Source: Kribbella sp. ALI-6-A (GTDB taxonomy: Bacteria; Actinomycetota; Actinomycetes; Propionibacteriales; Kribbellaceae). From it: a stretch of 64,000 bases of DNA. Below are positions 21,574-34,329 of the stretch, in pieces. Within the stretch, counting starts at the first letter, position 1. Every line of letters begins with the position of its first letter. Both the position numbers and the translations under genes were made by a program. A model generated the notes under the pieces. It was given only the letters and a program-made list of their open reading frames with translations. It did not search any database and was not told the DNA's origin. The DNA lies in assembly GCF_001984195.1 (NCBI RefSeq), contig NZ_MTQN01000010.1, positions 1-64,000 on the forward strand, read 5' to 3'.

Positions 21574-22737
21574 TCAGTCCGGCCGGCGGCAGGAGTACGC
21601 GACGGCGTCGCGGCCGATCCGGGTGACGATCAGCGTGGCGGACCGAGAGCCCTTGGGGGACAGCTTCTTGCGCAGCACCGCGGGGTCCACGTCGACACCG
21701 CGCTTTTTGATCTCCAGCGTGCCGATGTCGTTGGTCCGGACCCACGCTTTCAGCGTCTTCTCCCGGTACGGCAGCGTCTCGATCACCTCGTACGCCGACG
21801 CCAGCGCGGTCTCGACCAGGAACGGCCCGGTGACGTAGGCGATCCGCGGGTCCAGGAGCCAGCCGTCGACCTCGGCGGCGACCGCCGTGACGAGTCCGGC
21901 CCGCACGACCGCGCCGTCCGGCTCGTAGATGTACTGGCCGACCGGACCGACTTCAGCCTCCGGTGCATCGGCGATCGTGGCTCCGCTCGGCAGCAGGGTC
22001 GCGCGGCGGGCAGCACCGCCGTACAGCTTGCCGGACCACAGAGCGGCCTCCTTGACCTCACCGGCGTCGCTGACCCACTCCGCTTCGACCCCCTCCGGTA
22101 CGGCGTCGTGCGGGATGCCCGGCGCGACCTTGACGCAGGCTGTGCCCTCCAGCAGCGACGTGATGAACGACCAGGGCGGGGAGTACGCGTTGTGGTCGAA
22201 CACCCGCCGGCCGTCCGCCCGTCGCGCCGGATCCGCGAACACCACCTCGTACGGCGTGAGGTCCTGCTCCTCCGCGTCGCCCAGCAGCACCTCGCCCGGC
22301 AGGTCCAGCGCTGACAGGTTGGCCGCAGCCGCGGCGGCCGTCGCCGGGTCGCGTTCGACGCCGGTGACGCGCAGTCCGGCTCGCGCTGCGCTGATGAGGT
22401 CGCCGCCGATCCCGCAGCCCAGGTCGATCACCGATGTGCCGGGCAGTGCGCCGGCGATCCGCGTGGAGCGGTGCGAGGCGACAGCGGAGCGAGTCGACTG
22501 CTCCAGGCCGTCCGGGGTGAAGAACATCCGCGCCGCGTCGTCCGCGCCGAACTTGGCGACGGCCCGGTGCCGCAGCGAGGCCTGCGTGACCGCGGCGGTC
22601 ACCACCGCAGCGTCGTACCGGCGGCGGAGCTTCTCGACCAGCTGCAGCTCGCTGCCGGGGGTGTAGGCCGCGCAGGCTTCGGTCAGCACGGCGGACCCCG
22701 GCGGGGTGAGCAATGCGGTGATCGAGTCGGGTGTCAC
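21574..22737 (-). CDS. Class I SAM-dependent methyltransferase with THUMP-like C-terminal domain
   Basis: 387 residues from GTG 22737. A central Rossmann SAM domain shows SVIDLGCGIGGDLISAAR (motif I) and VFADPARRADGRRVFD (motif IV-like). The C-terminal ~100 residues (AWVRTNDIGTLEIKKRGVDVDPAVLRKKL) match the THUMP-like domain typical of this actinobacterial family. This suggests RNA methylation, but the substrate is unknown. It is convergent to the NUDIX gene. A secreted-protein gene lies upstream on the same strand, 22 nt away. Confidence 0.88.
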   Translation of the reverse strand: MTPDSITALLTPPGSAVLTEACAAYTPGSELQLVEKLRRRYDAAVVTAAVTQASLRHRAVAKFGADDAARMFFTPDGLEQSTRSAVASHRSTRIAGALPGTSVIDLGCGIGGDLISAARAGLRVTGVERDPATAAAAAANLSALDLPGEVLLGDAEEQDLTPYEVVFADPARRADGRRVFDHNAYSPPWSFITSLLEGTACVKVAPGIPHDAVPEGVEAEWVSDAGEVKEAALWSGKLYGGAARRATLLPSGATIADAPEAEVGPVGQYIYEPDGAVVRAGLVTAVAAEVDGWLLDPRIAYVTGPFLVETALASAYEVIETLPYREKTLKAWVRTNDIGTLEIKKRGVDVDPAVLRKKLSPKGSRSATLIVTRIGRDAVAYSCRRPD

Positions 22738-22759
22738 GCGCTCATTCTGCGCTGAGCGC

Positions 22760-23374
22760 TCACAGCGGGCTGTAGCAGCCGCTGCTCCAGATCCGCTTGG
22801 CCGAGTGGTAGAGGCGCCAGTTCATCGCCGAACGGGTCTGCGGGCCGTAAATGCCGTCAGCTGCGAGTTTGTGCCGCTGCTGCACCTGCTTGACGACCGC
22901 ACGGGTGTTGCTGCCGTAGACGCCGTCGACTGTGAGCTTCGAGCCGTAGCAGTAGTTCAGGTTGCGCTGGAGTGTGCGGATGGCGGTGTCCGGATCGCCG
23001 AACCGCTCGTTGCCGCGCTGCGGGTCGTCGCCGTACATGAGGTTGCAGCGGGTGCTGCTGCTCTCCCAGACCGAAGGAGCCGGCACGCCCCACCCGTTGC
23101 CCGCGGGCACGAGCCGGGCGCTCCGGCATTGCTCCATCGCGGCCGCCGCGGCAGCCCGTACGCCGGCGTCGCCGGTCACTTCGGCCGGCGCGGGTTCCGG
23201 TGCGGTCCGGGCCGCCGGAGCTCCGGCGCCGTTGGCCTGGTCGGAGTCCGTGCCGGAGTGGCCGCCGGCGGCAGCCGCTCCGACGGCGATCGGGCTGATC
23301 ACCAGCGCGGCGATCGTGACCAGGGCCTTGCCCGACGGCCTGGACGGTTTCGGGAACGCGAAGCGGAGTTTCAT
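22760..23374 (-). CDS. Secreted peptidoglycan-binding domain protein (paralogue A)
   Basis: 204 residues from ATG 23374 (GAGGAGCTCAG upstream). A basic N-terminus and hydrophobic segment (LVTIAALVISPIAVGAAAAG, about 18-37) form a signal peptide or anchor. A Pro/Ala linker follows, then a Cys-containing region and a PG_binding_1 domain with TLQRNLNYCY, KLTVDGVYGSNTRAVV and ADGIYGPQTRSAMNWR. It ends in CYSPL. Four Cys suggest disulfides in an extracellular protein. It shares order and C-terminus with the neighbour at 23468. Confidence 0.9.
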   Translation of the reverse strand: MKLRFAFPKPSRPSGKALVTIAALVISPIAVGAAAAGGHSGTDSDQANGAGAPAARTAPEPAPAEVTGDAGVRAAAAAAMEQCRSARLVPAGNGWGVPAPSVWESSSTRCNLMYGDDPQRGNERFGDPDTAIRTLQRNLNYCYGSKLTVDGVYGSNTRAVVKQVQQRHKLAADGIYGPQTRSAMNWRLYHSAKRIWSSGCYSPL

Positions 23375-23467
23375 CTGAGCTCCTCGTGCTGGTGATCGCT
23401 CAGACCCAACGGTCCCACGTCAAGGCCGCTTCCGCCCAGGGTCTGGTCGCGGAAAGTGCCTACCAGG

Positions 23468-23980
23468 TCACAGCGGGCTGTAGCAGAGGTCGCTGGACAC
23501 GCCGAGCCGGGGGTTCCACAGCCGCCAGTTCATCGCGGACCGGGTGGCCGGGCCGTAGACGCCGTCCGCCGTGATCCCGTGCCGCTTCTGGACCGTCGTG
23601 ACGGCGGTGCGGGTGGCGCTGCCGTACCGCCCGTCGACCGTGAGCTTCGCGCCGTAGCAGTAGTTGAGGTTGGTCTGCAGCGCCTTGATCGCCGACGCCG
23701 GGTTGCCGAACGGGTTGCTCGGGTCGCGGTACGGCAGGTCGCCGTACTTGAGGTTGCAGTTGGTGCTGCTCTCCTCCCACAGCGACAGCGCCGGCACGGT
23801 CCAGCCGGCGCTGTTGACGGTCTTGTTGTAGACCTGCTCGCACTGCCACAGGGCCTGCGGGGCGGCCGACGCGCTGGTGACGGCGGCGGTCAGCGGCACC
23901 GCGGCGACCGCGGCGGCGGACACGGCGACGGCGACTCGGCGGACGGTGGTGGTGCGCCAGGACTTGAGGACAGCAGCCAT
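23468..23980 (-). CDS. Secreted peptidoglycan-binding domain protein (paralogue B)
   Basis: 170 residues from ATG 23980 (GGGAGGGAAC upstream). The signal peptide is about residues 1-35, with an ATSASAA/AP-type cleavage region. The mature protein has QCEQVYNK, SSTNCNLKYGD, then a PG_binding_1 domain (ALQTNLNYCYGAKLTVDGRYG, ADGVYGPATRSAMNWR) and the same CYSPL end as the neighbour. The pair arose by tandem duplication (inference). No catalytic domain is present, so these are binders rather than hydrolases. It is divergent from groES. Confidence 0.9.
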   Translation of the reverse strand: MAAVLKSWRTTTVRRVAVAVSAAAVAAVPLTAAVTSASAAPQALWQCEQVYNKTVNSAGWTVPALSLWEESSTNCNLKYGDLPYRDPSNPFGNPASAIKALQTNLNYCYGAKLTVDGRYGSATRTAVTTVQKRHGITADGVYGPATRSAMNWRLWNPRLGVSSDLCYSPL

Positions 23981-24100
23981 GATGGGTTCCCTCCCGAGTG
24001 GCCACCGGTGGGCCGGCGACCTGTGTGCTACCAGATGACGCGGCCCGCCACGAAGGTTGAGCCGGTGCCCGGCTCGAGATGTTCGCCGGGGGCGGACTTT

Positions 24101-24127
24101 CTGGCACTCGAGTTGACCGAGTGCTAA
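24101..24127. promoter_or_regulatory. CIRCE operator (HrcA binding site) of groES-groEL
   Basis: CTGGCACTC-N9-GAGTGCTAA matches the CIRCE consensus TTAGCACTC-N9-GAGTGCTAA at 16 of 18 positions. It overlaps the groES promoter -35 element, so HrcA binding would block initiation and be relieved by heat shock. Confidence 0.93.
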
Positions 24128-24141
24128 TCGCGGCCTAGATT
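24113..24141 (+). promoter_or_regulatory. groES promoter
   Basis: -35 TTGACC (24113-24118), a 17-nt spacer, and -10 TAGATT (24136-24141). The -35 lies in the CIRCE spacer. The predicted start near 24148 gives a ~120-nt 5' UTR before groES. Confidence 0.8.
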
Positions 24142-24146
24142 CGGTG

Positions 24147-24173
24147 TTGGCACTCTCCACCCGAGGGTGCCAG
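24147..24173. promoter_or_regulatory. Second, degenerate CIRCE-like element
   Basis: TTGGCACTC-N9-GGGTGCCAG keeps the 9-nt spacing and matches the consensus at 14 of 18 positions. It starts 46 bp after the first CIRCE and coincides with the predicted transcription start. Double CIRCE arrangements are known upstream of actinobacterial groES genes. Confidence 0.65.
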
Positions 24174-24266
24174 CGGCCCCGGCCCCTGACCCCCGCGACG
24201 GCAGGCGGCGGGACGGCCGTCTCGACGCACTGTGAATCACAAGAACTCGACCGTGGAGGTCAGCAA

Positions 24267-24563
24267 GTGTCGGTCACGATCAAGCCGCTCGAGGACCGCG
24301 TCCTCGTTGCGCCGCTCGAAGCCGAGCAGACCACGAAGTCCGGCCTGGTGATCCCGGACACCGCCAAGGAGAAGCCGCAGGAGGGCGAGGTCCTCGCGAT
24401 CGGTCCCGGCCGCATCGACGACAACGGTAACCGCGTCCCGCTGGACGTCGCCGTCGGCGACAAGGTCATCTACTCCAAGTACGGCGGCACCGAGGTCAAG
24501 TACGACGGCCAGGACTACCTGATCCTGGGCGCCCGCGACATCCTCGCCGTCGTCAGCAAGTGA
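24267..24563 (+). CDS. groES: Co-chaperonin GroES
   Basis: 98 residues from GTG 24267 (GGAGGT 6 nt upstream). Textbook Gro[21 protein letters not shown], mobile loop [17 protein letters not shown], and [17 protein letters not shown]. It caps the chaperonin ring. It precedes groEL by 120 nt and shares the CIRCE-controlled promoter. Confidence 0.98.
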   Translation: MSVTIKPLEDRVLVAPLEAEQTTKSGLVIPDTAKEKPQEGEVLAIGPGRIDDNGNRVPLDVAVGDKVIYSKYGGTEVKYDGQDYLILGARDILAVVSK

Positions 24564-24587
24564 CGACTGCTCAGAGTTCCTGACTGA

Positions 24588-26303
<1,716 letters not shown>

Positions 26304-26327
26304 TTCCTCAGCACCTCAGCACCACCG

Positions 26328-26361
26328 ACTGCCCGGCAGGTCCTCGGACCCGCCGGGCAGT
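26328..26361 (+). terminator. groES-groEL terminator
   Basis: Stem ACTGCCCGGC / GCCGGGCAGT (10 bp) can extend through the inner GGTCC/GGACC pairing, followed by TGCCTTTCC. It lies 24 nt after the groEL stop. Confidence 0.85.
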
Positions 26362-26543
26362 TGCCTTTCCCGGACCGCGCGCCTGCCGCTGGGCCCGTTG
26401 GTCAGGACAAAGGAAGCCGGTACCCGGGAGTAGTGACAGGTTGTAATGAAAAATGCTCAGTGATCACGAATTGCCACTAGGCAGCGGCGCATCGGGGCCG
26501 TAGCATCTTGCAGGCTGACCGGTCTGACACGAGGGGGCGAGGG

Positions 26544-27156
26544 GTGACCGAGGTACACGTGCCGCACACCCAGGACCGGGTCGAGCTCCGCGATCTGGCC
26601 GCGCTGGCCAGCGGCGGGGACTCAGGGGCACTCAACGACCTGCTGACCAGGGTGCGCGCGGTCGCTCACCGTTACGTCCGTTCCCGCCTGTGGACCTATC
26701 CGGGCGGCGCCGACATGGTCGACGACGTCGCGCAGGAGGTCTGTGTCGCGGTCTTCGGGGCGCTCGGGCGCTACCGCGACGAGGGCCGGCCGTTCGAGGC
26801 GTTCGTGTACGGCATCGCGGCCCGCAAGGTCGCCGACGCGCAGCGGGCGTTCGCGGTCGCCGACGTGTCGACGCCGGACCTGCCGGACGGGGCGGACGAG
26901 TCCCCGACGCCGGAGGAGCACGCGGTCAGGCACTCGGAGGTCCAGCACATCGTGGGGCTGCTGGAGAAGTTGCCGGAGAAGCTGCGGGAGATCCTGCGCC
27001 TCCGGGTGGTTGCGGGGATGTCAGCCGAGGAGACCGGCCGGGCACTGGGGATGACACCGGGGGCGGTGAGGGTCGCACAACATCGAGCGTTGAACACGCT
27101 CAGGGGGTTTGTGGGGCATGAGGCAAAGCTGGAGCGAGGAGCAGGGGAGGAGCGGC

Positions 27157-27164
<8 letters not shown>
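26544..27164 (+). CDS. shbA: RNA polymerase sigma factor ShbA/SigD-like (sigma-70 ECF type)
   Basis: 206 residues from GTG 26544 (GAGGGGGCGAGGG upstream). Region 2 shows VDDVAQEVCVAVFGALGRYRDEGRPFEAFVYGIAARKVADAQR-type residues (about 65-108); region 4 is LRLRVVAGMSAEETGRALGM plus the helix-turn-helix GAVRVAQHRALNTLRG. The position between groEL1 and guaB matches M. tuberculosis sigD and Streptomyces shbA, the latter driving hrdB. A TAGGCA-17-TAGCAT sequence (26478-26506) in the 180-nt leader could be its promoter (weak). It overlaps the anti-sigma gene by 8 nt. Confidence 0.92.
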
Positions 27165-30319
<3,155 letters not shown>

Positions 30320-30344
30320 CCGCCTGCACCAGAAGAGGAACCAG

Positions 30345-31451
30345 ATGACCGAGATCGAGATCGGCCGGGCCAAGCGCGGCCGGCAGGCGTACGCGTTCGA
30401 CGACATCGCGATCGTGCCGTCGCGGCGGACCCGGGACCCCGAGGAGGTCTCGGTGGCCTGGCAGATCGACGCGTACCGGTTCGAGCTGCCGATCCTGGCC
30501 GCGCCGATGGACTCGGTGATGTCGCCGGCCACCGCGATCGCGATCGGCAAGGCCGGCGGTCTCGGCGTCCTGAACCTCGAAGGGTTGTGGACCCGGTACG
30601 AGGACCCGACCTCGCTGCTCGAGGAGATCGTCACGCTCGACCGCGAGCAGGCGACCACCCGGCTGCAGGAGATCTACTCGGCGCCGATCAAGCCCGAGCT
30701 GATCTCCCAGCGGGTGCAGGAGATCCGCGACTCCGGCGTGACGGTGGCCGGTGCGCTGTCGCCGCAGCGGACCAAGCAGTTCGCCAAGCACGTGGTGGAC
30801 GCGGGCGTCGACCTGTTCGTCATCCGCGGTACGACGGTCTCGGCCGAGCACGTCTCCGGCCAGGCCGAGCCGCTGAACCTCAAGCAGTTCATCTACGACC
30901 TCGACGTTCCGGTCATCGTCGGCGGCTGTGCGACCCACCAGGCCGCGCTGCACCTGATGCGGACCGGCGCGGCCGGCGTACTGGTCGGCTTCGGTGGTGG
31001 CGCGGCGCACACGACGCGCAAGGTGCTCGGCGTCGCCGTGCCGATGGCCTCCGCGGTCGCCGACGTGGCCGCGGCCCGGCGCGACTACATGGACGAGTCC
31101 GGCGGCCGGTACGTGCACGTCATCGCCGACGGCTCGGTCGGCCGGTCCGGCGACGTGGCGAAGGCGATCGCGTGCGGCGCCGACGCCGTGATGGTCGGCT
31201 CCCCGCTGGCCCGCGCGAGCGACGCGCCCGGTGGCGGGTTCCACTGGGGCGCCGAGGCGTGGCACGCGGATCTGCCGCGCGGCGAGCGGGTCGAGGTCGG
31301 CGTGACCGGCACGATGGAGCAGATCCTGTTCGGCCCGTCCTGGGTCCCGGACGGCACGATGAACTTGGTCGGCGCCCTCAAGCGCGCGATGGCGACCACG
31401 GGCTACACGGAGCTCAAGGAGTTCCAGCGGGTCGAGGTCGTCGTCGGGTGA
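30345..31451 (+). CDS. guaB3: GuaB3 family IMP dehydrogenase-related protein
   Basis: 368 residues from ATG 30345 (AGAGGAACC upstream). A TIM barrel with FDDIAIVPSRRT, LAAPMDSVMS and IADGSVGRSGDVAKAIACGAD. It lacks the CBS domains. The loop that holds the catalytic Cys in IMPDH reads GGGAAHTTR here, without Cys. Actinobacterial GuaB3 proteins always sit next to guaB2; their role is unsettled, since loss of the Cys argues against normal IMPDH chemistry. Confidence 0.93.
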   Translation: MTEIEIGRAKRGRQAYAFDDIAIVPSRRTRDPEEVSVAWQIDAYRFELPILAAPMDSVMSPATAIAIGKAGGLGVLNLEGLWTRYEDPTSLLEEIVTLDREQATTRLQEIYSAPIKPELISQRVQEIRDSGVTVAGALSPQRTKQFAKHVVDAGVDLFVIRGTTVSAEHVSGQAEPLNLKQFIYDLDVPVIVGGCATHQAALHLMRTGAAGVLVGFGGGAAHTTRKVLGVAVPMASAVADVAAARRDYMDESGGRYVHVIADGSVGRSGDVAKAIACGADAVMVGSPLARASDAPGGGFHWGAEAWHADLPRGERVEVGVTGTMEQILFGPSWVPDGTMNLVGALKRAMATTGYTELKEFQRVEVVVG

Positions 31452-31530
31452 CGCCCGTACTTGATGCCGCGACTCGGTCGCCGCGGGTCATGGGGCGGTA
31501 ACTCCCGCCCGGCGAAAGTGCTGGAGGCCG

Positions 31531-31555
31531 CGGGGTGCGAGGTGCTCGCACCCCG
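31531..31555. terminator. Perfect hairpin downstream of guaB3
   Basis: An 11-bp perfect stem CGGGGTGCGAG / CTCGCACCCCG with a 3-nt loop, 80 nt after the guaB3 stop. No T-run. It most likely terminates guaB-guaB3 transcription. Confidence 0.6.
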
Positions 31556-31629
31556 GGTCCGGCCGCACATTCTGCAGGTGCTTGCCGGCTGACGCGGCGG
31601 CGCGCCGGGGGTGAGGTGGGACACCTGTG

Positions 31630-31654
31630 GCGGCCCGCTCGGGGATCGGGCCGC
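31630..31654 (+). promoter_or_regulatory. Small hairpin before the L7/L12-like gene
   Basis: GCGGCCCG / CGGGCCGC (8-bp stem, 9-nt loop) ends 4 nt before the ribosome-binding site GGAAGGA of the next gene. It may modulate translation or end read-through transcripts; this is inference from position only. Confidence 0.35.
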
Positions 31655-31671
31655 TCTGGAAGGATTGGTCC

Positions 31672-32064
31672 ATGGGACTGTTCAGCCGCCGCACCGAAGC
31701 CGACAACGTCGCCCTCGCCGCTGCGCGGGCGCAACTGTCCTCCGGGGACGTCGATCAGGTTCGTTTTCTGCTCACCACGCGTAAGTCCGTCTTCGCGGTG
31801 AAGTACGTGATGGACCGGACCGGCGCGGAGCTCAAGCACGCCAAGGAACTGGTCGACGACATCCGCCTCGGGCGCTACGTCCCACCGGTCACCGGTACGC
31901 CGCCGGTCGTCCGGCTCCCCGGGGCGAATCTGGCCGAGCGGACGCGGGCGCTGAAAGCCGCGGGTGACCTGCACCAGGCGACCGCCCTGGTGGTCAGCGA
32001 GACCGGCATGACAGAAGCCGAAGCCGGCCTGTTCGTCGGAGCGCTCAGGCCCGAACAGGACTGA
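31672..32064 (+). CDS. Small protein with ribosomal L7/L12 C-terminal-like motif
   Basis: 130 residues from ATG 31672 (GGAAGGA 7 nt upstream). The segment VKYVMDRTGAELKHAKELVD resembles the L7/L12 C-terminal-domain motif (VREATGLGLKEAKDLVD in typical L12). A second helical half (ALKAAGDLHQATALVVSETGM) may be a diverged copy. It is too short and diverged to be the ribosomal stalk protein. Function unknown; an interaction with translation GTPases would be one guess. It is convergent with a TIGR03086 gene. Confidence 0.75.
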   Translation: MGLFSRRTEADNVALAAARAQLSSGDVDQVRFLLTTRKSVFAVKYVMDRTGAELKHAKELVDDIRLGRYVPPVTGTPPVVRLPGANLAERTRALKAAGDLHQATALVVSETGMTEAEAGLFVGALRPEQD

Positions 32065-32099
32065 TCCGCCCGGCGCGGTTCAGAACGGCCCGCCGCGGT

Positions 32100-32678
32100 T
32101 CAGGAAGGCTCGGCGCCGCCCGGCGTCCACGACACGTCCCGGCCGAAGGCGCCGAGCAGACGAGGCACTGGGTCGGGCCCACTCGGCACCCGGGCCCCGA
32201 TCGCCCCACCGTCCCGGTACGCCGCCTCCCGCTGCTCGAACCACCGAGCCACCTCGTCGACCACCTCGGGGTCCATCCTGGGTGTCGAACCGATGGCGAC
32301 CGCGAGGTCCCACCCGTGGATCAACTGATCGGCGACCAGTTGCCGAAGGTACTCGGTGGTGTCCTCGTCGCCGTACGAAAGGTGGACCGTCGGGACCGGA
32401 TCGGCCGTCGCCGCCTGGGCGTCCATGGCGGCTTGCGCGGCGGCAGCGGCCGGATCGTCGCCGAGCAGATCGCCGTCGAGCGCGTCGCCGACGTCCGCGA
32501 TGGTCCTCCCCGCCAGCAGCGGGACCGCCCAGCGCTCTTCGCCGACCACGTGGTTGACCAGGGCGCGTACGTCCCAGTCCGCGCAGGGTGTCGGTGCGCT
32601 CCATTGATCTGGCCCGACAGCTTCCACTTGCCGCACGAACTCGGCACCGGCCCGGCGATGCATCTCGACGACGTCCAC
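32100..32678 (-). CDS. TIGR03086 family DinB-like metal-binding protein
   Basis: 192 residues from GTG 32678. An N-terminal helical bundle of the mycothiol-dependent maleylpyruvate isomerase/DinB superfamily: VGPDQWSAPTPCADWDVRALVNHVVGE supplies the first metal His, and QLIHGWDLAVAIG the second histidine position. Such proteins bind a divalent metal and often act as mycothiol S-transferases. The specific substrate is unknown. Confidence 0.87.
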   Translation of the reverse strand: MDVVEMHRRAGAEFVRQVEAVGPDQWSAPTPCADWDVRALVNHVVGEERWAVPLLAGRTIADVGDALDGDLLGDDPAAAAAQAAMDAQAATADPVPTVHLSYGDEDTTEYLRQLVADQLIHGWDLAVAIGSTPRMDPEVVDEVARWFEQREAAYRDGGAIGARVPSGPDPVPRLLGAFGRDVSWTPGGAEPS

Positions 32679-32746
32679 GGCCCTCGCCCCCTTGGCGCCA
32701 GCGTGCGCCCGGTGCCGCGGCCGGTCAACGGTTCGCGCGAAGCCGG

Positions 32747-34192
32747 TCAGGTCTGGAGTTGAGCCGCCGCCTCGTGGGCGTGCTGCGAGGCCAGGAAGTC
32801 GCCCTTGGCGGCCAGGAGGTCGCCGTGGTGGCGGTAGCAGGAGCCGGCCAGTTCGGCGACTTCGCCGTTGCTCGTGGTGAACGGGATCAGCGCGGTCGCG
32901 ACCTCCGCACTCCAGCCGGCCAGGTCCAGCGCCATCTCGGTCTGCCCGGCCGCGTGGTACGCCTCCGAGATGTCCAGCAGCAGCCGCGCCCAGATCGGCG
33001 CGTAGGTGCTCGTCTCGTAGCGCATCCGCTGCGACTCCCGCTCCGACGAGATCGCGAACAGGTAGTGGGCCTCCAGACCGAGTGTCAGCGCGGTCTCCGC
33101 GTCGTGCGCCAGCAGCGGGCGGACCAGCTCGGCCAGCTCGGTGGCGCGCACCACCGCCGACTCCGGATCGGTCCGCCCGGACACGGTCGCGAGCGTCATG
33201 CCCGGTGCCGGCTCGCTCAGTGCCATCAACCGGAAGTACTGCTCGAACGGCCCGAGCTTGATCTCCGCCGTCTCCAGCGCCGTCGTCAGTGACGGCGGAA
33301 TGCCGCGGTCGAGCTCGTCGACGACCCGCTGGGCGGCTTCCTCGTCGGTGGCGAACGCCGTCCGCAGGCAGTTCTCGCCCTCCAGGACCCGGCCGACCTG
33401 GTTGAGGTGCCGGCCCTTACGGGTGAGCGCCGCGACCAGCGTGCGCAGGTCGGTCGCCGACTCGGAGTCGGCCAGCGTGTCCGCCGTACTGAGGCCGATC
33501 TCGTCCGCCTCCAGCGCCAGGTCGAGCCGGCCCTCCGCCGCGTGGATGTCGGCCGAGACCGCTGCGGCCGAGCACAGGTAGCGCGCGTAGGACAGCGACT
33601 GGGCGCTCTCGTTGATCTGATTGGCCAGCTGCAGGAAGAGCTGCACGGCCGCGTCGGCGGAGGCCACCGCCAGGTCGGGATCGCCGTACCGGCGCAGGAT
33701 CAGCGCGTTCATCGCCAGCACGCGGGCGAAGTCGGGCTGGTGGTGCAGGCTGTCCGGACCGCCGACGAGCTGCCCGTACGCGATCACCGCGCCGTCCATC
33801 TCCAGTACGGCGGTCGCGCCCCAGCCGCGGTGGGCCTGGGTCATCGCGCGCCGGGCCCGGACGTCGGCCAGGAACGAGGTGGCGTCCAGGACGCCGGCGT
33901 CGCTGAGCTCGGTGTAGCCGAGCTGGGCCTCGTGCAGCGCGACGAGGGCTTCCTCGTGCCGGCCGGAGGCGTTCAGCGAGCCCGCCAGCTCGTACTGCGT
34001 GGCGGCCATCAGGTGCTTGGCCTCGTAGTGGTCGGGCCGGTCGAGCGCCCGCTCCTTGGCGAGCTCGATCACCCGTTGCTGGTAGGGCCCGGCCTCGTCG
34101 GCGCGGCCCTCCTCGATCAGCACCTGGGCGGTCTGCAGCGCCTCACCGAGCTCGTCCTCAGGAGGCGTCCAAAGCCCCCCGCTGTCCACCAT
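32747..34192 (-). CDS. Tetratricopeptide-repeat protein, function unknown
   Basis: 481 residues from ATG 34192. Nearly all helical, with TPR-like pairs (QVLIEEGRADEAGPYQQRVIELA, LAGSLNASGRHEEALVALHEAQ, ISEAYHAAGQTEMALDLAGW, CYRHHGDLLAAKGDFLASQHA). No enzymatic, DNA-binding or membrane segment is visible, so it is probably a cytoplasmic scaffold. It is not obviously coupled to neighbours (68 nt to the TIGR03086 gene) and is divergent from the aldehyde dehydrogenase gene. Confidence 0.82.
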   Translation of the reverse strand: MVDSGGLWTPPEDELGEALQTAQVLIEEGRADEAGPYQQRVIELAKERALDRPDHYEAKHLMAATQYELAGSLNASGRHEEALVALHEAQLGYTELSDAGVLDATSFLADVRARRAMTQAHRGWGATAVLEMDGAVIAYGQLVGGPDSLHHQPDFARVLAMNALILRRYGDPDLAVASADAAVQLFLQLANQINESAQSLSYARYLCSAAAVSADIHAAEGRLDLALEADEIGLSTADTLADSESATDLRTLVAALTRKGRHLNQVGRVLEGENCLRTAFATDEEAAQRVVDELDRGIPPSLTTALETAEIKLGPFEQYFRLMALSEPAPGMTLATVSGRTDPESAVVRATELAELVRPLLAHDAETALTLGLEAHYLFAISSERESQRMRYETSTYAPIWARLLLDISEAYHAAGQTEMALDLAGWSAEVATALIPFTTSNGEVAELAGSCYRHHGDLLAAKGDFLASQHAHEAAAQLQT

Positions 34193-34222
34193 CTTGACGT
34201 TCCACCCCTTCGCTGACTCAAC

Positions 34223-34252
34223 GGATCACCTTAGTGCTTTCGGCCGTGATCC
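34223..34252. promoter_or_regulatory. Inverted repeat in divergent intergenic region
   Basis: GGATCAC and GTGATCC are perfect 7-nt arms separated by 16 nt, lying between the divergent TPR and aldehyde dehydrogenase genes. It may be a regulator site; no regulator gene is adjacent. Confidence 0.35.
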
Positions 34253-34293
34253 ACCTCACCTCGGCCCTGCGAGTCCGTGCCGATGGCGCACTG

Positions 34294-34323
34294 CTGACAC
34301 GAGCTGTTACCCACAGGTAGCCT
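34294..34323 (+). promoter_or_regulatory. Promoter of the succinic semialdehyde dehydrogenase gene, apparently leaderless
   Basis: -35 CTGACA (34294-34299), an 18-nt spacer and -10 TAGCCT (34318-34323). The -10 ends 6 nt before the ATG at 34330, so transcription should start at or next to the start codon. No Shine-Dalgarno is present in between. Confidence 0.6.
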
Positions 34324-34329
34324 GATGAG

